Source: Sporichthya brevicatena (lineage in GTDB: Bacteria; Actinomycetota; Actinomycetes; Sporichthyales; Sporichthyaceae). From it: 64,000 nt of DNA. Position numbers and translations under genes: made by a program. How positions within the stretch are numbered: the stretch's first letter is position 1; every line of letters begins with the position of its first letter. The DNA lies in the NCBI RefSeq assembly GCF_039525035.1, contig NZ_BAAAHE010000004.1, positions 83,460 to 147,459 on the forward strand. The letters are read 5' to 3'. The notes beneath the pieces are model-generated. The model was given only the letters and a program-made list of their open reading frames with translations, was not told where the DNA came from and made no database searches. Shown piece by piece: positions 54,521 through 62,983 of this stretch.

Positions 54521-56215
54521 TCAGACTGCTGGCTCGTCGGGTGCGGGGCGGGGTCGATGTCGCTCGGGTTCGATCAGGGGTGGGATTTCGACGTCGTAGA
54601 CGGCGCCGAGGCGGGTGATCCAGCGGACTCGGTCGTGGCCGAGCCGGAGAAGTTGCCAGCCGCCTTTGGTTTTGAGGTCGTGGTCGTGCTCGCAGAGGGG
54701 GCCGAGGTTCCCCGCGAGGGTCAGGCCGCCGCGGGCGTGGTCGAGGGTGTGGTCGATCTCGGACCGGGCGGCGGGGAGGCGGCAGCCGGGGCCTTGGCAG
54801 GTGGTCATCCGCAGTTGGGTGTCCCGGCGTAGCCCTTGGCGGGGGAACCGCCGCCGGGCGTCGTCGGGGTCTTCCGGGGCGGGCTGCCCGTCCGGGTTGT
54901 CCTTCTCGGCGCCGGCGGTCGCGAGCAGGTGGTGGCGGCCGATCTCGACCAGGACCGGGCGCCAGAGCGCGACCGCGGGGCTGCTGATGGTCTGCTCGAG
55001 CAGGGCCTGCAGCAGGTCGGCGGGGATGAGCAGGTCGACGATGCCGTGGTCACTGGTCCGGCGCCGTTCCCAGTCGACCGGCCGCGCGGCGACGAGCCCG
55101 GAGGAGACCGCGTACCCGTCGGGGCCGGTGACCGCGAACCGCCACTGCCCGGCCGAGAGCTGGCGGACCAGGTCGCGGGCGTACTCGGCGTGGACCGGTC
55201 CCTGCCCGGAGAGCTCAGCGGGGTCGCGGTCCATCCCGAGCAGGGTCGAGAGCTTCGCGGTCACCTGCACCCCGTGGTGCGGCGACCGCGCCACCGGCGC
55301 CGGCGCCGGCGCCGGATCCCGCTCTGCCTCCGGCTCGGGCTCCGGCACGTCGGTCTCACCCATCTCCGCGTCGGCGGGGCGGGTGGTGGCGAGGTGGGCC
55401 AGGATCTGGCCGTCGGTGAGGTCGGCGTAGGTGCCGTCGAGCAGGTTGAGCGCGATTTCCGAGCGCAGGTGATCCACCGGCCGCGGATCACCGTCCCGCT
55501 TCGCATCATCAGCCAGCTTGCGGACTCGGGCGATCGCACCGGCGACCCGGGCGGGGTCCTGGTTCTGCGCGGCGAGGGTGGCGGTGCCGTCCTCGTTGCG
55601 CCAGGAGATCACCCGCCGGTCCCGGTGGGCCTCGGCGAACCGGCGCTGGGCCCAGTCCGGGTCCAGCTGGATGCCGAGTGTGCGGCACCGGGCCCCGATC
55701 TGCTCACTGGTCCACGGGCGGTCGGCGTCGATCGAGCAGTGCCCGAGGACCTCGTCGATGACGGTGTTGGCGTGCTCGTCGCTCATGTCCCGGACCCAGA
55801 AGTGGATCACCTTCGCGCGTTCGATGCTCAACTCGCCGGCAGCCATGGCGGCATGCAACTTCGGGAAGCGCCGCACGATCGCCCAGGCGAAGTCGAGCAG
55901 TTCGTTGCCCGAGTACGCGGAGATCCGCAGCGCGGTGCGGACCTCGTCGGCGCCCCAGCGGTCCGGGGCCGTCAGGCGCACGATCTCGTCCGCGGAATCC
56001 AAGGCAGCGGAATCCAGTCCGCGGGTCCCGACCTCGGCCACCATGCCCAGCCAGACCGCGTGGGCGGCGTTGAGCTGCCGCTGGGCGGCGCGCAGCAGCG
56101 CGACCGACTCGGCCCCGGTCATCGACGCGCACTCGCCCTCGCCGGGCGCGATGCCCAACGAGATGCCCCACGCACTCGGCGTGGGTAACCCTGCTGCTGT
56201 CGATGTCCCCGTCAT
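54521..56215 (-). CDS. DUF222/HNH endonuclease domain protein
   Basis: A 564-aa protein of a type that is multi-copy in actinobacteria. The N-terminal helical DUF222 domain (about 30-300) has ERAKVIHFWVRDMSDEH; the HNH nuclease motif is near the C-terminus: CQGPGCRLPAARSEIDHTLDH, GGLTLAGNLGPLCEHDHDLK. ATG at 56215 has TAGGTT 8 nt upstream. Some such genes are thought to come from 13E12-like repeat families or mobile elements in mycobacteria; no insertion-sequence ends are seen here. Activity against foreign DNA is not shown. The promoter region has a 28-bp direct repeat. Confidence 0.85.
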   Translation of the reverse strand: MTGTSTAAGLPTPSAWGISLGIAPGEGECASMTGAESVALLRAAQRQLNAAHAVWLGMVAEVGTRGLDSAALDSADEIVRLTAPDRWGADEVRTALRISAYSGNELLDFAWAIVRRFPKLHAAMAAGELSIERAKVIHFWVRDMSDEHANTVIDEVLGHCSIDADRPWTSEQIGARCRTLGIQLDPDWAQRRFAEAHRDRRVISWRNEDGTATLAAQNQDPARVAGAIARVRKLADDAKRDGDPRPVDHLRSEIALNLLDGTYADLTDGQILAHLATTRPADAEMGETDVPEPEPEAERDPAPAPAPVARSPHHGVQVTAKLSTLLGMDRDPAELSGQGPVHAEYARDLVRQLSAGQWRFAVTGPDGYAVSSGLVAARPVDWERRRTSDHGIVDLLIPADLLQALLEQTISSPAVALWRPVLVEIGRHHLLATAGAEKDNPDGQPAPEDPDDARRRFPRQGLRRDTQLRMTTCQGPGCRLPAARSEIDHTLDHARGGLTLAGNLGPLCEHDHDLKTKGGWQLLRLGHDRVRWITRLGAVYDVEIPPLIEPERHRPRPAPDEPAV

Positions 56216-56331
56216 CACTGATGAACCTAGACGGCACCACCGACAGTCCGTTTTCGTCGACGCCTGGGTCCGCCGCGGCCCTGGATCCCCGGCGACGCAA
56301 CGTCTCTGACACCTCATCAGCACCACCGGCA

Positions 56332-56395
56332 CCTGCACAAGAGATGTCATCTCCAGTGCGCGTCGGGCCTGCACAAGAGATGTCATCTCCAGTGC
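56332..56395. repeat. Pair of 28-bp direct repeats with internal palindrome
   Basis: A 28-bp unit at 56332-56359 is repeated exactly at 56368-56395 with 8 bp between. Each holds GAGATGTCATCTC, flanked by GCAC and GTGC, so each unit can form a hairpin. It lies 117-180 bp upstream of the HNH gene start. Confidence 0.85.
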
Positions 56396-56407
56396 AGGTC
56401 GTGTGAA

Positions 56408-56452
56408 GAAAGGGTGACACCCCTTACTGCGGAGTAAGGGGTGTCACCCCTT
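56408..56452. repeat. Dispersed palindrome, copy D
   Basis: AAAGGGTGACACCCCTTACT pairs with AGTAAGGGGTGTCACCCCTT around GCGG; the outermost pairs are slightly degraded. It lies downstream of the HAD gene, toward the HNH promoter. Confidence 0.85.
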
Positions 56453-56470
56453 GTGGATTCTGGGCGACCG

Positions 56471-57145
56471 CTATCGGCCGGGAGCCGGCGGAGGGAGCAG
56501 GGTCGCGAGGCGCTCGGGGGTCCAGTCCTCGAGGGTGTGGACGAGGGTGAGCCCCGGGCCGGGGGAGAGCGGGACGACGTTCTGGACCGCGAGGGTCGGG
56601 ACGCCGGCAGCGACGGCGGAGGCGACGCCCTTCGGGCTGTCCTCGATCGCGACGCAGTCCGCGGGGTTCTGGCCCAGCAGCCGGGCCGCGACGAGGTACG
56701 GGTCGGGGTAGGGCTTCGGGCGGTCGACCTCGTCACCGGTCACCAGCGCGGCGAAGCGGTCGGGCACCGCGTCGACGATCGCCTCGGCGAAGCGGCGCCA
56801 GGACATGGTCACCAGTGCGCAGGGGACGCGGCGGGCGTGCAGGTCCTCCAGCAGCTCCCGGGCCCCCGGCCGCCAAGGGATGCGGGTGCGCACGCGTTCG
56901 ATGACCCCGTCCAGCAACTGCTCGACGATCTCGACCGGTTCCAGCGGAACACCCCCGGCCTCCGCGATGAACCGGGCGGACTCCAGCAGGTCGTTCCCGA
57001 CCAGGCTGTGCGCGAGCTCGTCCGACCAGGTCCCGCCGAACGACTCGACGATCGCGTACTCGCACTCGATCCAGTACGGCTCGGTGTCGACGAGGGTGCC
57101 GTCCATGTCCCAGAGGACGGCGGCGGGCAGGCGAGCGGTGGTCAC
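56471..57145 (-). CDS. HAD-superfamily hydrolase, subfamily IA (sugar-phosphatase type)
   Basis: A 224-aa phosphatase. Motif I is VLWDMDGTLVDTEPYW (nucleophile Asp in DMDGT), motif II LVTMSWRRF, and motifs III/IV RPKPYPDPYLVAARLL and CVAIEDSPKGVASAVAAG, as in beta-phosphoglucomutase-like enzymes. Substrate unknown; in actinobacteria close relatives are often annotated phosphoglycolate phosphatase or hexitol phosphatase. GTG at 57145 has TACGCT about 9 nt upstream. It ends at a palindromic element (copy D). Confidence 0.88.
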   Translation of the reverse strand: MTTARLPAAVLWDMDGTLVDTEPYWIECEYAIVESFGGTWSDELAHSLVGNDLLESARFIAEAGGVPLEPVEIVEQLLDGVIERVRTRIPWRPGARELLEDLHARRVPCALVTMSWRRFAEAIVDAVPDRFAALVTGDEVDRPKPYPDPYLVAARLLGQNPADCVAIEDSPKGVASAVAAGVPTLAVQNVVPLSPGPGLTLVHTLEDWTPERLATLLPPPAPGR

Positions 57146-57202
57146 GGCACGCCGAGCGTAACTGGCACCGCGGGAGCGCTCGCAGTCAGGAGGGGCCACG
57201 AT

Positions 57203-57268
57203 CTCTGACGATCCGTCATGCCGGTGTCCGGGCTGGGGAGGGCTGCCGGCGGCGGCGTATCGTCAGAG
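57203..57268. repeat. 10-bp inverted repeat in an intergenic promoter region
   Basis: CTCTGACGAT (57203-57212) and ATCGTCAGAG (57259-57268) are inverted with a 46-bp spacer, between two divergent genes. A candidate operator pair or looped regulatory site. Confidence 0.5.
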
Positions 57269-57311
57269 GTGGGCTGTCGGGGCCGGTGGCCGGGTTTGGG
57301 GGGGTATTGAC

Positions 57312-57599
57312 ATGGCTTTCCGCAGGTCGAGGAAGACGATCCACGTCACCCCCGCCCTGGCGGAGGTGATGGGCCGACTTGACCCGACGGAGCGGCCGAC
57401 GTTCCGCAAGGCGATGGCGGCCGCTGAGGGTCTCACCGTCCAGGAGCACAAGCTGCTGCTCACCGAGTGGTGGGCCGTGTACGACGCTTCCACGCCGCCC
57501 GCGCGGATCCCGTTCTTCTCGACCGGTTCGTGGAACCGGCGGATCCGCGCCCGGCAGCTCGCGAAGCTCCGCGCCCAGCAGGCCGAGGCGGCAGGCTGA
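57312..57599 (+). CDS. Small basic hypothetical protein
   Basis: A 95-aa protein, not recognised. MAFRRSRKTIHVTPALAEVMGRLDPTERPTFRKAM suggests a basic N-terminus then helices; HKLLLTEWWAVYDASTPPARIP follows and a basic amphipathic tail WNRRIRARQLAKLRAQQ ends it. No signal peptide. The start is near TTGAC but has no Shine-Dalgarno; coding is supported by its GC-skewed codon use and clean stop 3 bp before the convergent glycosyltransferase end. Confidence 0.55.
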   Translation: MAFRRSRKTIHVTPALAEVMGRLDPTERPTFRKAMAAAEGLTVQEHKLLLTEWWAVYDASTPPARIPFFSTGSWNRRIRARQLAKLRAQQAEAAG

Positions 57600-57602
57600 C
57601 GG

Positions 57603-58739
57603 TCACGGGACGCCGAGCGTGAGCGCCTTCGCCGGCGCAGTCAGCAGGGACTGATACAGGCTCAGATGAGCGTGCGCGGCGGCGGACCAGGTGTACCGGG
57701 CGGCGAGGTCGCGGCCGGCGGCGACCCGGCTCGGGTCGGGGGATCGCAGCGCCGCGTCGAGGGCGTCGGCGAAGGTGCCGGGGGAGTCGGCGAGGGCCAC
57801 GGCACCGCCGAACACCTCCCGCAGCACCGGCAGGTCGGACGCGACGACGGGGACGCCGGCGGCGAGGGCCTCCATCGCGGCGAGCCCGAAGCCCTCCTTC
57901 GTCGACGGGAAGGCGAACACCGCCGCACCGGCCACCAGCGACGGGAGCTCGTCGTCCGGCACCGGACCCAGCACGTGCGGCTCGATCTTGAGCTCGTGCG
58001 CCCGGGCCTCCCACTCGCGCCGGTAGGCCTGGTAGTCGAACAGCGTCGTGCCCCCGGCGATCACGAGCGGCACCTCGGTGCCGGTGCCGTCGCGCAGCTC
58101 CGCCATCGCGTCGAGCAGTTCCAGCGAGCCCTTCCGCGGCTCGATCCCACCGACGGACAGCACGTACCGCCCGAACCGCTCCCGCCACCGCTTCCGAGCG
58201 GCGACGGCGACCGGGTCCGCGGACGCCGCCCGCGCGAACCGTGCCGCGTCGACGCCGTTCGGGATCACCGTCGCCGTCAGACCCCACCCCGCCGCGAGCT
58301 CGCCGGCCACGGCCGCGGACACGCACACGTGCGCGTACGGCTCGACGATCGCCCGCTCGTGACAGGCCGCGAGCTGCGGGGTGGTGAAGCGGTCCAGGTG
58401 GTGCACGGTCCGGACGCACCGCCCGGCGGCGTTCGCGGTGATGCAGTCCTGCGCGTGGACGACGTCGTACGCCGCCGGCTCGAAGGTCGACCGCAGCGTC
58501 TCGATCGACCGCGCGACGCGCTCCCCGAACTCCTCGCCCTCCCGGTCGGCGACCGGCACCAGCCGCAGCCGGACGCGGGGGTCGACCGGCCGGAAGAACG
58601 TCTCGTCGCCGCCGCGGGCGAGGGCCCACACCGTGACGTCGACCCCGAGGTCCGCCAGCGCCTCCGCCAGCGCGAGGGTGTGGACGACCCCGCCCCGGGG
58701 GCGGGTCGAGTAGGTCAGCAGCGCAACGGACAGCGTCAT
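57603..58739 (-). CDS. MSMEG_0565 family glycosyltransferase (Nit1C cluster)
   Basis: A 378-aa GT-B glycosyltransferase of TIGR04047 type. MTLSVALLTYSTRPRGGVVHTLALAEALADLG is the hallmark N-terminus (GGVVHT), with VHAQDCITANAAG and the C-terminal E-x7-E block FAFPSTKEGFGLAAMEALAAG. It belongs to the conserved Nit1C/nitrilase cluster. Donor and acceptor are unknown. Its ATG overlaps the stop of the pseudo-nitrilase gene (ATGA at 58736-58739), so it is the last gene of the operon and coupled to it. Confidence 0.88.
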   Translation of the reverse strand: MTLSVALLTYSTRPRGGVVHTLALAEALADLGVDVTVWALARGGDETFFRPVDPRVRLRLVPVADREGEEFGERVARSIETLRSTFEPAAYDVVHAQDCITANAAGRCVRTVHHLDRFTTPQLAACHERAIVEPYAHVCVSAAVAGELAAGWGLTATVIPNGVDAARFARAASADPVAVAARKRWRERFGRYVLSVGGIEPRKGSLELLDAMAELRDGTGTEVPLVIAGGTTLFDYQAYRREWEARAHELKIEPHVLGPVPDDELPSLVAGAAVFAFPSTKEGFGLAAMEALAAGVPVVASDLPVLREVFGGAVALADSPGTFADALDAALRSPDPSRVAAGRDLAARYTWSAAAHAHLSLYQSLLTAPAKALTLGVP

Positions 58740-59563
58740 GGCCGATACGTCTCCGGGCGTCGTTCCTCCAGGTGCCGCAGGGTCCGGCGGGCGGCGGCGA
58801 TCTCCTCGGCCACGTCGACCTGCGCGAGCGCGATGCCGGCCTTGCTCCACGTCCGGGCGAGGACGTCACCGCCGGGCCCCACGACCTTCGCCTGGCCGAG
58901 GAAGCGCAGACCGCCCGAGGACCCCGTCTGGTTCGAGGAGACCAGCACCAGTTGGTTCTCCGCGGCCCGCGACCGGTCGTAGAGGTCGAACAGCCGCGAC
59001 TGCCGGTCGTCGACCATCCGCGGTGCGCGGTTGGTGATGCTGGTCGGCCACGCGGACAGGCAGGCGAGGATCTGCGCGCCCCCGAGCGCCGCCGCGCGCG
59101 CTGCCTCCGGAAAGGTCTTGTCGTAGTCGATGAGCATCCCGATCCGTCCGACGGGGGTGTCGAACGCGTCGAACCGGTCGCCCGCCGTGTAGAACGACTG
59201 CTCACCCGGCGGCTGGTGCACCTTGCGGTGGGTGCCGAGGACGCCGTCGCCGTTCAGGCAGACCGCGCTGTTGTAGCGGCGCTCCCCGTCGGACTCGCAG
59301 TACCCGACGCACACCACCGTCGGGCCGGCCAGACCCGCGACCTTCCGCAGCCACGGGTTGCCCACCTCCAGCGCCGGCGGGAGTGATGCCGAGTCAGGTC
59401 CGCGGAAGTCGGTCAGGTACCCGCCGAGCGCGGCGTCCGGAAGCACGACGAGGTCCGCGCCCCCGGACCGCGCGTGGTCGAGGATCACCGCGATCCGCTC
59501 GAGGCACGCGTCGAGGTCGCGCCCGAAGGCAGCCGCGACCGCGGCGATCCCGATCGTCGTCAT
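58736..59563 (-). CDS. Nitrilase-fold pseudo-enzyme (catalytic Glu and Cys replaced)
   Basis: A 275-aa carbon-nitrogen hydrolase-fold protein that cannot use the normal mechanism. In this superfamily a Glu-Lys-Cys triad is needed. Here the Glu site reads VLPDAALGGY (Asp43), the Lys is kept (HRKVHQP, Lys114), and the nucleophile site reads GMLIDYDKTFPE (Asp146 instead of Cys). The neighbouring gene has E43, K112 and C144 at the same sites and is clearly a paralogue (shared YNSAV, HRKVHQP, FPEAAR/FPESAR). The pair probably forms a hetero-oligomer, with this copy structural or regulatory. The stop overlaps the glycosyltransferase start. Confidence 0.88.
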   Translation of the reverse strand: MTTIGIAAVAAAFGRDLDACLERIAVILDHARSGGADLVVLPDAALGGYLTDFRGPDSASLPPALEVGNPWLRKVAGLAGPTVVCVGYCESDGERRYNSAVCLNGDGVLGTHRKVHQPPGEQSFYTAGDRFDAFDTPVGRIGMLIDYDKTFPEAARAAALGGAQILACLSAWPTSITNRAPRMVDDRQSRLFDLYDRSRAAENQLVLVSSNQTGSSGGLRFLGQAKVVGPGGDVLARTWSKAGIALAQVDVAEEIAAARRTLRHLEERRPETYRP

Positions 59564-59572
59564 GACGGTGGG

Positions 59573-60409
59573 TCAGACCGCGGCGGCGGGGACGTCGTAG
59601 GCGTCCGGACGCCGGTCCCGCAGGTGCCCCATCACACGGCGCGCGCCCTCGACCGAGCCCGCGACGTCCACCCGCGCGATCGCGAGTCCGTGCCCGATTC
59701 CCGTGTCGGCGAGGACGTCCCCACCGGGTCCGACGACCTTCGCTCCGGACACGAACCGCAGCGAGCCGAACGACCCGGCCTGGTTCGAGGAGACCCAGAC
59801 GACCTGGTTCTCCAGCGCCCGGGCCTGGTCGAACAGGTCGAAGCGGCGCTTCCAGCGGTCGTCGGCGAGGTTGCGCGCCGGGGCGGTCCGCGACGCCGGC
59901 CACGCCGACATGCACACGATGATCTGCGCCCCGTCGAGCGCGAGCGCCCGCGCCGACTCGGGAAACGCCTTGTCGTAACAGATCAGCATGCCCATCCGGC
60001 CGATCGGCGAGTCGAAGGCGACGAACCGGTCGCCGGCGGCGTAGGTCGCGTTCTCCCGCAGCGGCTGGTGCACCTTGCGGTGGACGGCGAGGACGCCGTC
60101 CCCGCAGACCGCGACCGCGCTGTTGTAGCGCACCGGACCGTCGGCCTCGCAGAACCCGGCGGTGACGACCATGTCGCCGGCCATGCGGGCCAGGCGCGCG
60201 ATCACGGGGGAGCTGATCTCGAACGCCGGCGGCGGGGGCTGCGCGCCGTCGAGGTCGGCGAGGTAGCCACCGAGTGCGGCCTCCGGGAGCGCGAGCAGCC
60301 GCGCTCCCTGCCGCCGGGCCTGGGTGATCAGGTTGCCGATCCGCTCGAAGCAGCGCTCCAGGTCCCGGTCGAAGTTCGCGGCCGCGGCCGCGAGCACGAG
60401 TTCGGTCAT
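59573..60409 (-). CDS. Carbon-nitrogen hydrolase (nitrilase superfamily), Nit1C-type
   Basis: A 278-aa nitrilase-superfamily enzyme with intact triad: Glu43 (ALPEAALGGY), Lys112 (HRKVHQP) and Cys144 (GMLICYDKAFPE). Length and the ENATYAAGDRFVAFD block fit the amidase/nitrilase found in MSMEG_0565-0572-type clusters. It may hydrolyse a nitrile or amide made by the neighbouring radical SAM route. The start overlaps the stop of the GNAT/AIRS gene (ATGA, 60406-60409) and its stop is 9 bp before the pseudo-nitrilase start. Substrate is unknown; cyanide or nitrile assimilation is suggested for other Nit1C clusters. Confidence 0.9.
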   Translation of the reverse strand: MTELVLAAAAANFDRDLERCFERIGNLITQARRQGARLLALPEAALGGYLADLDGAQPPPPAFEISSPVIARLARMAGDMVVTAGFCEADGPVRYNSAVAVCGDGVLAVHRKVHQPLRENATYAAGDRFVAFDSPIGRMGMLICYDKAFPESARALALDGAQIIVCMSAWPASRTAPARNLADDRWKRRFDLFDQARALENQVVWVSSNQAGSFGSLRFVSGAKVVGPGGDVLADTGIGHGLAIARVDVAGSVEGARRVMGHLRDRRPDAYDVPAAAV

Positions 60410-61866
60410 GGGGTGTCCTTCCGGGTGGCGCCCAGGCCGGTGACCGGGCCGCCGATCGCGTCCGTGTGCTCGCCGTCCGGCCACCGCAGCCGGACGCCGG
60501 TGCCCTCCCGCAGCCGTCCGCAGACCGCACTGACCGCCGGACCGGCGGGCGGGGGCGCCGCGCCGGGCTCGGCCGTGGTCAGCATCGCGAAGCCGGGGAA
60601 GCAGGTGAGCCAGTCGCCCATCGCCGCGCCGTCGGGGCGCGGCACCTTGGCGACGTCGAGGGTCGCCGCGCAGCCGGACGCCTCGGCGAGCATGCCGAGA
60701 GTGCCGACGATGCCGGCCATCGAGACGTCCTTCGCCGCGGCCGGTCGAGCGGCGGCGACGGCGGCCGTCATCGTGCGCAGGTCGGCGCCGGAGCGCGTGG
60801 ACGTCGAGTCCCACTGCCGGCCGGTGTACCCGGGGCGCCAGCGGCCGCCGAGGTCGGCGGTGAGGGTGACGGCGTGCCCGGGACGGCCGCCGCCGCCCGG
60901 CACCGGGTCGGCGGTGCGGCCGAGCGTCGTGACGGCGAGGGAGGCCGGGGCGCCGAGCGTCGTGTGCCCGCCGAGGACGGGCAGGCCGTAGGCCGCCGAC
61001 GCCGCGCGCAGGCCCTCGAGGATCCGCGCCGCGTGCGCGGCGTCGCGGGCCGCGACGGCGTCGAGCAGCCCGACGGGGGCCGCGCCCATCGCCGCGAGGT
61101 CGTTGGCGTTGACGAGCACCGCGCACCAGCCCGCCCAGGTCGGGTCGCGCTCGACCATCGCGGGCAGGATCGCGTCGCAGGCCGCGACCAGGTCCGAGCC
61201 GGGGACCGGGGCACCGTCGTCGCCGACGAATGCCGCACCGCCGGGGACGAGGCCGTCGAGCAGCCCGCCGAGGGGGAGCTTGGTCGCCGCCGCGAGGGTC
61301 GCGATCCGGTCGACGGGGAAACGCATCCGCACGTGCGGGGACCCGACGACGGTCGTCGTGCGCACGGTGCGCCAGCCGAGGCGGGCGAAGAACTTCTCGT
61401 TGCGGGCCTGGACGTCCGCCTCGAAGCGCAGCACCCCGGCCTCGACGGCGTGCGCGCACGCCGCCCGGACCAGCGCCGCCCCGACGTGGGGAGCGGGCCC
61501 GCCACGGCCGCGGCGCACGACGAGGCGGCCGCCGTGCCACCAGCCGAGGTCGACGCCGTCGGTCGCCGGCCCGAGCCGGACACCGCCGAGGACGGTGCCG
61601 TCGGAACTGCGCGCGACGAGGACGACCGTGCGCGGGTCCGCGTCGACGGCGTCCCCGTCGTCGCCGCGGAACAGGCCCTGCTCGTCGACGAAGACGCTGC
61701 GCCGCAGCCGCCGGTACGCGGCCCGGGTGGCCTCGTCGGCGGCGACCTCGATCAGGTACGGCGGGTTGGTCTCCGCCGCGTCCGCGCGCCGGTCCCGGCT
61801 CCCCGCCAGCCACGACGACGCCGGCTGACGGGGCGGGGACCGGAAGGAGATCTCGTCGAGGATCAT
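60406..61866 (-). CDS. MSMEG_0567/sll0787 family GNAT + AIR synthase-like fusion protein
   Basis: A 486-aa fusion. The N-terminal GNAT-like domain (about 1-170) has YRRLRRSVFVDEQGLF, GGVRLGPATDGVDLGWWHGGRLVV and an R-x-x-G region. The C-terminal PurM/AIR-synthase-like domain (about 190-486) has FVGDDGAPVPGSDLVAACDAI, NANDLAAMGAAPVGLLDAV, GGHTTLGAPASLAVTTLG and KDVSMAGIVGTLGMLAE. TIGR04045 and TIGR04050 describe these domains in Nit1C clusters. Probably an acyl transfer plus ATP-dependent ring closure or phosphorylation. Start and stop overlap both neighbours by ATGA. Confidence 0.88.
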   Translation of the reverse strand: MILDEISFRSPPRQPASSWLAGSRDRRADAAETNPPYLIEVAADEATRAAYRRLRRSVFVDEQGLFRGDDGDAVDADPRTVVLVARSSDGTVLGGVRLGPATDGVDLGWWHGGRLVVRRGRGGPAPHVGAALVRAACAHAVEAGVLRFEADVQARNEKFFARLGWRTVRTTTVVGSPHVRMRFPVDRIATLAAATKLPLGGLLDGLVPGGAAFVGDDGAPVPGSDLVAACDAILPAMVERDPTWAGWCAVLVNANDLAAMGAAPVGLLDAVAARDAAHAARILEGLRAASAAYGLPVLGGHTTLGAPASLAVTTLGRTADPVPGGGGRPGHAVTLTADLGGRWRPGYTGRQWDSTSTRSGADLRTMTAAVAAARPAAAKDVSMAGIVGTLGMLAEASGCAATLDVAKVPRPDGAAMGDWLTCFPGFAMLTTAEPGAAPPPAGPAVSAVCGRLREGTGVRLRWPDGEHTDAIGGPVTGLGATRKDTP

Positions 61867-62972
61867 GCGGCTCCCGTCGCCGACAGTGCGCTGCAGGCTC
61901 CGCAGGCCGCGCAGCCCGCCTCCTGGTCCGCCCCGGTCATGCCGGCCGCACGGAGCAACCGGGCGACCTCGGCGGTGACGTGGTGGACGAGCTCCGGGGA
62001 CGGCGCCGTCGCCCCGTCCCGCTTCGCGAGCGACCCGGGCAGCGGACGGAACGGCACCACGAACGGGTACACGCCCTTCTCGATCAGCCGGGCCGCGCCG
62101 GCGACGAGTTCGTCGGGGTCCTCGCCGAGCCCGATCAGCAGGTAGGTCGAGACCCGGTTGCGGCCGAACACCGCGACCGCCCGGTCCCACGCCGCCTCGT
62201 ACTCGGGCATCGGGACGCTGCCCTTGCCGGGCATCCACCGCCGGCGGGCGTCCTCGTCGAGGGACTCGACGTGGATGCCGATCGCGGTCGCCCCGCCGGC
62301 GTGCAGGTCGTCGATGACCGACAGGTCGCCGGGCGGCTCGATCTGCACCTGGATCGGCAGACCGGGCACCTTCTCCAGTACCGCGCGGACGCACCGCACG
62401 AGGTTGCGCGCCCCGCGGTCCGGACCGGTCGTGGTGCCGGTGGTCATCGTCATCTGTGTAACGCCGTCGAGCCGGACGGCGGCCTCGGCGACCTCGGCCA
62501 ACTGCGCCGGCGTCTTGGCCGCAACCGTCGAGCCGGCGCGCAGCGACTCCTCGATCGTGCAGAACCGGCAGCGCTGGTCCTCGGCGTAGCGGATGCAGGT
62601 CTGCACGACGGTCGTGGCGAGCACGTCCTTGCCGTGCAGCAGGGCGATTTGGTGGTACGGGATGCCGTCGGCGGTGGTCAGGTCGTAGAACCGCGGCCGC
62701 CGGACGGGCGTCAGGGACAGCCCCAGGGCGCGGACGGTGCCGCCGCGCTCCTCGTAGACCTTGCCGTCGCGGACGACATAGGGGCTGTCCGGGTTGTGGG
62801 GGAGTGCAGCGTTCGCGCCGCCGAGGACGACGTGCCCGTCGTCGCTCGGGCCCGCACCGGCGCCCCGGCGGACCGGGACGTCGGTGCGGATACCCCGCAG
62901 CGCCAGCTGGACCCGGTCGTGCAGCGGGTCGTCGCTGCTCGAACCAGGCTCGATCTCGGCGGCCAGAGTCAT
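61863..62972 (-). CDS. MSMEG_0568 family radical SAM protein
   Basis: A 369-aa radical SAM enzyme. The cluster-binding cysteines are C126, C135 and C138 (C-x8-C-x2-C in CIRYAEDQRCRFC), a spacing unlike the common C-x3-C-x2-C but seen in this TIGR04043 family. TTVVQTCIRYAEDQRCRFC, QMTMTTGTTTGPDRG and GLGEDPDELVAGA are conserved segments. The C-terminus CAACGACS could hold an auxiliary cluster. Substrate unknown; it is the most distinctive gene of the Nit1C-type operon. Confidence 0.92.
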   Translation of the reverse strand: MTLAAEIEPGSSSDDPLHDRVQLALRGIRTDVPVRRGAGAGPSDDGHVVLGGANAALPHNPDSPYVVRDGKVYEERGGTVRALGLSLTPVRRPRFYDLTTADGIPYHQIALLHGKDVLATTVVQTCIRYAEDQRCRFCTIEESLRAGSTVAAKTPAQLAEVAEAAVRLDGVTQMTMTTGTTTGPDRGARNLVRCVRAVLEKVPGLPIQVQIEPPGDLSVIDDLHAGGATAIGIHVESLDEDARRRWMPGKGSVPMPEYEAAWDRAVAVFGRNRVSTYLLIGLGEDPDELVAGAARLIEKGVYPFVVPFRPLPGSLAKRDGATAPSPELVHHVTAEVARLLRAAGMTGADQEAGCAACGACSALSATGAA

Positions 62973-62983
62973 CTGATGTGACC

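Noticed and set aside
56332..56395. CRISPR-like array
   Set aside because: Only two repeats with an 8-bp spacer and no cas gene; the palindromic unit fits an operator or hairpin better.
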